Source: Chitinispirillaceae bacterium (lineage in GTDB: Bacteria > Fibrobacterota > Chitinivibrionia > Chitinivibrionales > Chitinispirillaceae). From it: a stretch of 8,443 bases of DNA. A program made the position numbers and the translations under genes. Below the pieces are notes generated by a model. That model did no database searches. It saw nothing but the letters and a program-made list of their open reading frames with translations, and was not told the DNA's origin. How positions within the stretch are numbered: the stretch's first letter is position 1; each line of letters begins with the position of its first letter. Shown piece after piece: positions 1-5,267 of the stretch. The DNA lies in the NCBI GenBank assembly GCA_016926315.1, contig JAFGOU010000440.1, forward strand, positions 1-8,443, given 5' to 3'.

Positions 1-377
1 CCGCGGGACATTTCCCGGTACGAGAGCCCGTCAAGCACCGACGCCGCACCCTTACGATGCTCTGTTTCCACGTCGGCCACCACCTCCTCGACCATTTTCT
101 GCGCCACATGGGTCGAGGGTTCAAATCCGGTCGCGGCAGGGGTGCCGGCAGAAGGGGCGGGTTCCGGCGCCTTTTCCTTTTTTCCCCAGTGCTCCTTGAC
201 CGCAACAACCGTCTCGCGTACCGGCCTGTTCTTCAGCCATCGCAGCACGCCAAAACCCGATAAAGCGACCACCGCCACGATCAAAACCGCCAGCAACGGT
301 TTCGCCAGCGCCGACAGGGAAAACGATGCCGTTTTCCGTTTCAGCGCGCCGGTTCGAATAAGGTTTATTCGTATCAT
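1..377 (-). CDS. pilN: PilN-like type IV pilus inner-membrane assembly protein (C-terminus beyond window)
   Basis: The reading frame is open from an ATG at 377 down to base 1 (125 codons, no stop), so only the N-terminal part is present. The protein begins MIRINLIRT, close to the MIRINLLP-type start that PilN proteins use to dock onto cytoplasmic PilM. A short basic stretch follows, then one hydrophobic membrane segment at about residues 27-46, then a periplasmic part. In known systems PilN anchors PilM and pairs with PilO in the inner-membrane platform of type IV pili or the related type II secretion machine. It lies 19 bases behind pilM on the same strand, with a weak GAAGG upstream of the ATG, which supports one operon. 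Unusual is a Pro/Ala-rich linker at about residues 66-85 just after the membrane segment, where PilN normally goes into coiled coil. The PilN fold itself lies outside the window. The call therefore rests on start motif, topology and neighbour; a GspL/GspM-like or other membrane protein is the alternative. Confidence 0.6.
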   Translation of the reverse strand, partial: MIRINLIRTGALKRKTASFSLSALAKPLLAVLIVAVVALSGFGVLRWLKNRPVRETVVAVKEHWGKKEKAPEPAPSAGTPAATGFEPSTHVAQKMVEEVVADVETEHRKGAASVLDGLSYREMSR

Positions 378-396
378 TCGATCGTGCTGCCTTCAA

Positions 397-1350
397 TCAC
401 GCTTCGCACCGCAGCGATAAACCGGTAGCCACGGCCAGCTGCGTTGAGTGCTCCAGCAACTGTCTTTCTTCGATATCTTCCAACTGACATTTAATTTCTC
501 GAAACGGGTTGAGCAATTCCGCGCCATTGATCTCCTGCAGTACCGTTGCCCTGTTTTCCGCCTGTTTTAAAAAGGAGCCGGTGCAATAGGTCCCGCTCTC
601 AGCCCTCGCGCCTGCCAGGGAGGGGGTGGCCAGAAAACGGTCGATCTCGGCAGCCAGAGCGGCACCATAGGCGGCAGGGTCCATGAATCCGCCGGTATGC
701 TCAAAACAGTGATAATCGATAAATGCGCCCTCCACGGTCAGCACCAGCTTGGTCATCTGGGTTTCACAATGAATCAGAAGCGCCGGGGAAGCGGTCTTCT
801 CGGGGTAATTCGCTTCAAACGCATTCACCAACCCGAAAAGGTCCAGATCGATGACGTGCGGCTCAACCCCGATCTTCCGCACCATTCCGGCGAGTCGCTG
901 CACATACTCCTTGCGGTAGGCGGCTACCAGATATTTTTTAACCGCCTCAGCTGCTCCCGCGGCCTTTTTTTCGTAGTCAAAAAGGTAGTCGTCGACCGAA
1001 CCGATGATCTGCTGGCCCAGTTCCCATTCAATGACCTCCCGCGCGGCTTCCTCGTCGGCATCGAGAGCGCAGACCTTGATGACCGCGTAATCAGCGGGAA
1101 TGCTGCAAATGACCGACGATGCGTACTGTTTAAGCTGGCTTTTAATGCTCCGGATCTCCCCTTCCCACGTACTCCAGGGGGAGGCTGCCGTATCGGCCGG
1201 CAGGGGGAAGGGTTTGAGAATAATGGGAGTCGCGGCACGCTTGTCGGCAAAGTACAGGACCGCGCTCAGATACTCCTTCTGTAAATCAAGTCCGCAGCAG
1301 CTTTTTGTCGATGTTTTCATAGTAACCAATGGTGATAGCGCCGGCGCCAA
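397..1350 (-). CDS. pilM: PilM-like actin-fold pilus assembly protein
   Basis: This is a 317-residue cytoplasmic protein with no signal peptide or membrane segment. It follows the PilM/FtsA-like plan: an N-terminal GLDL strand, a V-x-SIPADYAVIK stretch, the EWELGQQIIGSVDDYLFDY block matching the PilM 'wEAeqyiP...v.lDy' region, KYLVAAYRKEYVQ, and the PHVIDLDLFGLVNAF segment. It ends QLAVATGLSLR, like the AVAVGLALR tail of PilM. PilM forms the cytoplasmic ring of the type IV pilus platform by binding the PilN N-terminus, and a PilN-like gene follows directly. The phosphate- and adenosine-binding motifs are degenerate: GLDLQKEYLS replaces the usual DIGSSSVK type, and TYCTGSFL replaces a GG-containing loop. 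Nucleotide binding may therefore be weak or lost. Two starts are possible: TTG at 1350, with AGGGGA 8 bases upstream, or ATG at 1320 (MKTSTKSC...), with no clear ribosome site. The TTG start is favoured on the ribosome site. Confidence 0.75.
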   Translation of the reverse strand: MAPALSPLVTMKTSTKSCCGLDLQKEYLSAVLYFADKRAATPIILKPFPLPADTAASPWSTWEGEIRSIKSQLKQYASSVICSIPADYAVIKVCALDADEEAAREVIEWELGQQIIGSVDDYLFDYEKKAAGAAEAVKKYLVAAYRKEYVQRLAGMVRKIGVEPHVIDLDLFGLVNAFEANYPEKTASPALLIHCETQMTKLVLTVEGAFIDYHCFEHTGGFMDPAAYGAALAAEIDRFLATPSLAGARAESGTYCTGSFLKQAENRATVLQEINGAELLNPFREIKCQLEDIEERQLLEHSTQLAVATGLSLRCEA

Positions 1351-1371
1351 GAGGCGCTTCCCCTAAAATAT

Positions 1372-1398
1372 GATTTCCGGGAGATGGGAGGGGAAATC
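1372..1398 (-). promoter_or_regulatory. Small hairpin in the pilM leader
   Basis: GATTTCC (1372-1378) and GGAAATC (1392-1398) are perfect 7-base inverted arms around a 13-base loop. They lie in the 77-base gap between the response regulator stop and pilM. Read on the minus strand the stem is followed by ATATTTTAGGGG, which is not a clean U tract. It could be a weak terminator or attenuator separating the two genes, or a chance palindrome. Confidence 0.25.
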
Positions 1399-1427
1399 TC
1401 TTTTATTGAATGCGGGAAAATCGGACG

Positions 1428-2879
1428 TTACGGTTTTTCCCCGGACCTGATGATATCCAGAAAAATATCGACCATCGCGGGGTCAAACTGGATTCCCCGC
1501 TGGGTCTCGAGAATCGAACAGGCAACGTCACGGGAGAGGGATTTCCGGTACGGACGGTCCGAAGTCATGGCTTCATAGGCATCGGAAACGGTCAGGATTC
1601 GGGCGCCCTCAGGAATGTCGTCACCCGCGATACCGTGCGGATACCCGCCGCCGCCATAGAACTCATGGTGATGCAATACCAGCGGCACCAGTGACTTGAG
1701 GAAGGGCACGTCGGAGATGATCCGGGCCCCGATTTCCGGGTGTTTCTTGATTTCGTTGAATTCCTGCGGTGTCAATTTCCCCGGCTTATTGAGGATATAT
1801 TCGCTCACGCCGATCTTTCCGATATCATGCAGCAACCCCGCATATTTGACCCGCTCGATCTCCTGGTGCGGCAGGTTCATCTGCCGGGCGATCATCACGG
1901 CATATTTCATCACGTTTTCGGAATGGCCGTGGGTATATTCGTCCTTCGCTTCAACGGCAAGCGCAAACGCGCGAATGGTCTTGAGATAGTTGTCGCGGAT
2001 GTTGTGGTACAACCGGACATTTTCGATGGAAATGCTCGCCTGTGACGCCAAAACATTGATCAGCTCCATGTCGAGGCTGGAAAACGGCTCACTGCCCTGC
2101 AAACGCAGCAGATTCAGCGTACCGATGACCCGGGACGGCGTTCTGAGCGGATACGAGATAAAGGAGCGCACCTCGGCCGGGATCGGCCGCAGCCCCTCAG
2201 GCAGCTCCTCCGTTGACCCGTTTTCAATCACCAGCGGTTCCTGGTGGTCAAGCACCCACTGCGAGGCAATCACAAACGGTTTTTTCAGCCACAGTTCCGT
2301 TTTTACCTCACCGGCCTTTCCGGCCATCGACAGCTTGCCCTTTGCATCGGTAAAAATCAGGGCGCCGCCGTCGGCCCTGGCGAGCCGGGAGGAAAAATCG
2401 AGGAACTTCGCATTCAGATCGTACTGGTCGAGCGTCGACGACAGAATCTTGGTCACTTCGTGCAGCGATACCAGCCGGGAAAAAAGAATATTGTCCTCTT
2501 CGAGCTTGCGCTGGACCAGGGCGCGCCGGATTTTTTCGCCGATCTCCTCGAGATGAAACGGCTTGGTCAGATAATCGTACGCACCCAGCTTGAGCGCATC
2601 AATCGCCGTATCAAGTGTGGGAAAGCCGGTCGTGATAAGCACCGGCATGGTTTTCCCCTTTTCACGGATCTTTTGCAGAAGCTCGACCCCCGACATGCCC
2701 GGCATCTTTATGTCGCTGACGACCAGGTCGATCGCGTTGTTCTCGACAAGCGCCATCGCCTTTCTGCCGTCGCTGGCCTGGCTTACTTCATAGCCTTTTT
2801 TTTTCAGGAATTTCTCTAGAATATCGCAAATGGACGGTTCGTCATCGACGATCAGGATTCTTTTGCTCTCCGTTGCCAT
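1428..2879 (-). CDS. Response regulator with REC, GAF and HD-GYP domains (predicted c-di-GMP phosphodiesterase)
   Basis: This 483-residue cytoplasmic protein is of the RpfG type with an added sensor domain. The receiver domain spans about residues 6-120, with acidic pocket D12/D13, phosphoacceptor D56 in SDIKMPG, T84 and K106 (LTKPF). A GAF-like domain covers about 145-290. The HD-GYP domain covers about 300-475, with KDEYTHGHS at 312-320, the metal-binding H351-D352 (LLHDIGK), H380, HHHE at 403-406 and GGGGYP ending at 414. These are the residues expected of an active enzyme that hydrolyses cyclic di-GMP to pGpG/GMP when phosphorylated. The ATG at 2879 (MATESKRILIVDDE) is chosen because the receiver domain starts immediately after it; an ATG at 2936 would add 19 residues of no recognised domain. 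The start lies inside the end of kdsB (38-base overlap), implying coupled translation. pilM and pilN follow, and c-di-GMP commonly controls pilus activity, so a role in surface motility is an inference. The cognate kinase is not in the window. Confidence 0.9.
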   Translation of the reverse strand: MATESKRILIVDDEPSICDILEKFLKKKGYEVSQASDGRKAMALVENNAIDLVVSDIKMPGMSGVELLQKIREKGKTMPVLITTGFPTLDTAIDALKLGAYDYLTKPFHLEEIGEKIRRALVQRKLEEDNILFSRLVSLHEVTKILSSTLDQYDLNAKFLDFSSRLARADGGALIFTDAKGKLSMAGKAGEVKTELWLKKPFVIASQWVLDHQEPLVIENGSTEELPEGLRPIPAEVRSFISYPLRTPSRVIGTLNLLRLQGSEPFSSLDMELINVLASQASISIENVRLYHNIRDNYLKTIRAFALAVEAKDEYTHGHSENVMKYAVMIARQMNLPHQEIERVKYAGLLHDIGKIGVSEYILNKPGKLTPQEFNEIKKHPEIGARIISDVPFLKSLVPLVLHHHEFYGGGGYPHGIAGDDIPEGARILTVSDAYEAMTSDRPYRKSLSRDVACSILETQRGIQFDPAMVDIFLDIIRSGEKP

Positions 2880-3630
2880 ACGTACCGTTTTTTCCGTTAG
2901 TCCTTTCGTGGCGCTTCCGGAATGCAGCCAAGTCATCAGGCGTATCTATTCCCACGGATTCGAAATCGTGGACGAGACACCGTATCCCCATGCCGGATTC
3001 GAGAGCGCGCAACTGTTCCAGACTTTCGCGCCGCTCAAGCGACCCTTCGGGAAGCGACGCGTACCGGCTCAATCCTGTCCGGGTAAAACCGTATATCCCC
3101 GAATGCTTCAGAAAAACCGCAGGCCGGTCACCCTTCTCACGATCATAGGGAATGACCGACCGTGAAAAATACAGGGCCTTCCCCGTGGCATCGAGCACCA
3201 CCTTTACCACATTCGGGTCTTGCACCGCAGTAATTGTAGCATGAGAGACAACGGTGAGCAAGGTATTATCATCAAGGCCCCGTACGCCGGCAACAAACAT
3301 CTTGAGCATACCAGCGGGAAGATCCGGTTCATCTCCTTGCAGATTAACGACATAGCCGCACTCGCAAGCCTGCACGGCCTCCCAGACCCGGTCGCTTCCT
3401 CGAACATGACCGGCTGAAGTCATCACCGCGACCCCCCCGTGCTTGACAACCGCATCCGCAATCCTGCCGTCATCCGTAGCCACCAGCACGCGGTCGAACA
3501 CCTCCGCCCTCTGCGCGCTCCGGTACGCCCACATGACAAGAGGAAGACCGTCGATTTCCAGAAGCGGCTTGCCCGGAAGACGGGTGGAACCGTAACGGGC
3601 GGGGATGACGCAGATTACTCGATTACTCAT
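2842..3630 (-). CDS. kdsB: 3-deoxy-manno-octulosonate cytidylyltransferase (CMP-Kdo synthetase)
   Basis: This 262-residue cytoplasmic enzyme joins CTP and Kdo to make CMP-Kdo, the activated sugar for the lipopolysaccharide inner core. Family hallmarks are visible in order: the nucleotide-binding start IPARYGSTRLPGKPL (residues 9-23), ATDDGRI (51-57), RGSDRVWEA (78-86, in place of the more usual GT-D/E-R form), VNLQGDEP (95-102), ALYFSRSVIPYDR (152-164), HSGIYGF (176-182), the ERRESLEQLR block (199-208) and GIDTPDDL near the end. Length is slightly above the usual 245-255 because of a Gly/Asn/Lys-rich tail (about 241-262), whose coding bases overlap the start of the response regulator. The ATG at 3630 gives the canonical start; an in-frame TTG at 3657 lies inside the heptad repeat and is unlikely. 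This gene marks the host as a Gram-negative with Kdo-containing LPS. Confidence 0.95.
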   Translation of the reverse strand: MSNRVICVIPARYGSTRLPGKPLLEIDGLPLVMWAYRSAQRAEVFDRVLVATDDGRIADAVVKHGGVAVMTSAGHVRGSDRVWEAVQACECGYVVNLQGDEPDLPAGMLKMFVAGVRGLDDNTLLTVVSHATITAVQDPNVVKVVLDATGKALYFSRSVIPYDREKGDRPAVFLKHSGIYGFTRTGLSRYASLPEGSLERRESLEQLRALESGMGIRCLVHDFESVGIDTPDDLAAFRKRHERTNGKNGTYGNGEQKNPDRR

Positions 3631-3645
3631 TACCGTGCCATAGCG

Positions 3646-3738
3646 TTGAAAGTTCAAAGTTCAAAGTTGAAAATCAAAAGGAGAGAACGACGATCAGCCC
3701 GCTGTTTTTCCTGCTCTACACTTTCAACTTTAAACTTG
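3646..3738. repeat. Inverted array of AAAGTT-type heptads between gatC and kdsB
   Basis: The left arm is four tandem 7-base units, TTGAAAG, TTCAAAG, TTCAAAG and TTGAAAA (3646-3673). The right arm begins with the complementary units CTTTCAA and CTTTAAA (3721-3734) and continues with degenerate ones. Bases 3657-3674 and 3720-3737 form 18-base arms with 16 matches, separated by 45 bases, so a transcript across it could fold into a long A/U-rich hairpin. It occupies nearly the whole gatC-kdsB gap. From memory, similar heptad arrays are common intergenic repeats in deltaproteobacterial genomes; this is not verified here. It is probably a dispersed repeat, possibly affecting kdsB expression. Confidence 0.6.
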
Positions 3739-3747
3739 TACCTTTGT

Positions 3748-4032
3748 TTATCCGATCACCTTCGGAATCGCAAAAAAACCCTTCTTCACCCTCGGCCCGT
3801 TTTTCAAGGCCTCATCGACCGCGAGCGAGGGCTTTTCAACATCGTCCCGCAACGGATCGTGCGCCGGCTCCATGAAACAGGTCGGCTCCACACCCGACGT
3901 ATCAACCGCGTTCAACTGCTCCACATATTCGAATATCGAGCCGAGTTGCCCGGTAAAATGCTCGATCTCATCCTCCGAAAGCCGCAGACGGGCAAGCTTG
4001 GCGATCTGAAGCACTTTTTCCCGGTCGATCAT
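3748..4032 (-). CDS. gatC: Aspartyl/glutamyl-tRNA amidotransferase subunit C
   Basis: This is a 94-residue protein of the usual GatC length. Family features run from start to end: IAKLARLRLSEDEIEHF near the N-terminus, LGSIFEYVEQLNAVDTSGVEPT in the middle, and the extended tail with LRDD, a NGP motif and the terminal F-x-IPKVIG. GatC is the small scaffold of the GatCAB complex, wrapping GatA and GatB. The complex amidates misacylated Glu-tRNA(Gln) or Asp-tRNA(Asn) in the cytoplasm. The ATG at 4032 is preceded by AAGGAAGG with an 8-base spacing, a strong ribosome site. gatA, which often follows gatC, is not next to it; kdsB comes next after a 117-base gap holding a repeat. The divergent neighbour (tae4) belongs to a different kind of region. 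Confidence 0.95.
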   Translation of the reverse strand: MIDREKVLQIAKLARLRLSEDEIEHFTGQLGSIFEYVEQLNAVDTSGVEPTCFMEPAHDPLRDDVEKPSLAVDEALKNGPRVKKGFFAIPKVIG

Positions 4033-4130
4033 CGGTCATGCCTTCCTTTAGACTGGATTCACTCAAACCTTAAAAAAGAAACTATTTTATGCGAGGGAAA
4101 TGCGCAATCGCCGTGCCGCAGGCTGAGGTA

Positions 4131-4159
4131 TTGTTTCGACCCTACCCATCTCCTATTTT
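4131..4159 (+). promoter_or_regulatory. Weak candidate promoter for tae4-ankyrin pair
   Basis: TTGTTT (4131-4136) and TATTTT (4154-4159) are separated by 17 bases and lie 38 bases upstream of the tae4 start codon, in the 165-base gap divergent from gatC. Both boxes match the sigma-70 consensus only partly. The rest of the gap shows no other signal beyond the gatC ribosome site. Confidence 0.2.
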
Positions 4160-4197
4160 TAAAGAAATCGGCGCCGACCTGCAAAGGAAAATATACC

Positions 4198-4665
4198 ATG
4201 GCTTTTTCATTCAAATCGTTATGGGACAACCACCCATCCATCAGCGACGGAGAGGAATATCCTTGCAGGAAACCGGATGGTACGCCGGCGCATTCAAATC
4301 AATGCGCAATAAAAATGGGGATCGCGATGAGCAAAGGAGGTGTCGACATGAAACGGTTTAAAATCCTTCATTGCTGGGAACATCCATACTCAGACCACCA
4401 TATATTACGTGCGCAAAGCCTTGCCAGCCACATACGGAATTATGAACAAACGCAATTTGGAAAGGTGGAAGTTAAGAAAAAAGTCAGCGCCACAGATTAC
4501 GCTTCCCGCCGGGGACTTGTCTTCTTCATGGATTTCTGGTATAGGGGCAACGAGACCTATCCATCCGGCGATCACATTGACCTCTGGGATAAAAATAAAA
4601 TGTGTAGCGGAAGCCCTAGCTATTTTGAAGATTCTAAGGAAGTATGGTTCTGGGATATCGTATGA
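4198..4665 (+). CDS. tae4: Tae4-family type VI secretion amidase effector
   Basis: This 155-residue protein has no signal peptide. It begins MAFSFKSLWDNHPS and contains NQCAIKMGIAM with the presumed catalytic Cys at residue 36, then GLVFFMDFW (107-114) and GDHIDLWD with the presumed catalytic His at 126, ending VWFWDI. The order NxCAI(R/K)M then GHIDLW-like is the signature of Tae4 amidases, NlpC/P60-like papain-fold peptidases. Known members are fired by type VI secretion into rival cells and cut the peptidoglycan stem peptide between D-Glu and meso-diaminopimelate. The third catalytic residue cannot be placed from sequence alone. The ATG at 4198 has AAAGGA about 9 bases upstream. An upstream extension of the same frame back to 3439 is rejected because it runs antisense through kdsB and gatC. 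The stop overlaps the ankyrin gene start (ATGA), the arrangement expected of an effector-immunity pair. GC content is well below that of the left neighbours. The call rests on recognised motifs, not on a search. Confidence 0.82.
   Translation: MAFSFKSLWDNHPSISDGEEYPCRKPDGTPAHSNQCAIKMGIAMSKGGVDMKRFKILHCWEHPYSDHHILRAQSLASHIRNYEQTQFGKVEVKKKVSATDYASRRGLVFFMDFWYRGNETYPSGDHIDLWDKNKMCSGSPSYFEDSKEVWFWDIV
4333..4350 (+). promoter_or_regulatory. Strong internal Shine-Dalgarno and in-frame ATG within tae4
   Basis: AAAGGAGG (4333-4340) is followed seven bases later by an in-frame ATG (4348-4350, Met51 of the amidase). This is a better ribosome site than the one at the annotated start. A product from here would be 105 residues, keeping the His126 half but lacking Cys36, so it could not be catalytic. 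It may be chance, since the codons also encode Ser-Lys-Gly-Gly-Val-Asp. Confidence 0.3.
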
Positions 4666-5252
4666 AGGCCCACCGATTTTGTTTCCTCGCCTGCTCACTC
4701 CTGCTTGCATTTTTTAATTGCGCCACCACCTCCCCGCTAAAACAACGGCTGGAGAATGCCGGATACGCGTTCCATCTGGAAGATTTTTTCAAAGCTATTG
4801 ACAATAATGATTTCAGCGTCGTCGCCATATTCATCGAAGCGGGATTCAACTTAAATCTTCAGGAAAAAGAGACAAAAATTACCGGATTAAACCGGTCGCT
4901 TTATAACGGAAATATCCCGATCGCAAAATTGCTTATCTCCAAAGGCGCTTCACCTCTGCTTGCGGATGAAATCGATGGCTTACCCCTGGATATCGCCCTT
5001 TTTAAAAGCCAATGGAACCCACAGTATTTTCAGATAGCGGAAATGCTGATTTACGAAGGGTCCCCGGTAAACATCAGCAACAAGAATGGGGAATCTGCCT
5101 TGATTCTGGCCGTAAAGGCTGGACAGCTTCAACTGGTAAAGTTGATGATTGAAAAAGGTGCGGATAAAAACAGAAAAGACAGGGAAGGTAAAACAGCCCT
5201 CGACTGGGCGAACGAATTACAACACTCCGAAGTATCGGCGTTACTACGCTGA
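4662..5252 (+). CDS. Exported ankyrin-repeat protein, candidate immunity protein to Tae4
   Basis: The protein has 196 residues. Residues 1-20 look like a signal peptide (MKAHR, then a hydrophobic FCFLACSLLLAFF). Cys20 is in a position a lipoprotein would use, but the preceding FFN does not fit a canonical lipobox. The rest consists of about four to five ankyrin repeats between residues 40 and 196; the clearest are at 142-174 (NGESALILAVKAGQLQLVKL then GADKN) and 175-196 (GKTALDWANE). Ankyrin repeats bind proteins. The ATG overlaps the tae4 stop as ATGA, so the two are translated together. Tae amidases act in the periplasm and their known immunity proteins are periplasmic. Ankyrin-repeat proteins are also a recognised immunity class in polymorphic toxin loci. 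Immunity is therefore the best inference, though known Tai4 proteins are not ankyrin proteins. An ATG at 4644 has AAGGA only three bases upstream and would place residues before the signal peptide, so 4662 is preferred. Ends 15 bases from a convergent gene. Confidence 0.8.
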   Translation: MKAHRFCFLACSLLLAFFNCATTSPLKQRLENAGYAFHLEDFFKAIDNNDFSVVAIFIEAGFNLNLQEKETKITGLNRSLYNGNIPIAKLLISKGASPLLADEIDGLPLDIALFKSQWNPQYFQIAEMLIYEGSPVNISNKNGESALILAVKAGQLQLVKLMIEKGADKNRKDREGKTALDWANELQHSEVSALLR

Positions 5253-5267
5253 GCATTTGGACATTTT

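Noticed and set aside
121..396. 91-codon minus-strand frame beginning just after pilM
   Set aside because: It is out of frame with the PilN-like reading, which starts MIRINLIRT, has a membrane segment and stays open to the window edge.
697..1284. Plus-strand open frame opposite pilM
   Set aside because: It is a shadow of the pilM coding frame, with no ribosome site and no recognisable domain.
2244..2819. Plus-strand open frame opposite the response regulator
   Set aside because: It is antisense to intact GAF and receiver domains, and its translation has no family pattern.
3439..4197. Long upstream extension of the tae4 frame (would make a 408-residue protein)
   Set aside because: It runs antisense through kdsB and gatC, which are certain genes, and the text is Arg/His-rich without family signatures. 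The real start at 4198 has its own ribosome site.
4686..4694. FLAC as an alternative lipobox in the ankyrin protein
   Set aside because: The cysteine would be at residue 11, before the hydrophobic core ends, too early for signal peptidase II. Cys20 fits position better but not the consensus, so lipoprotein status is left open.
5253..5267. Terminator between the convergent ankyrin and split-OmpA genes
   Set aside because: Only 15 bases separate the stops, and I see no stem with a T tract there or close inside the gene ends.
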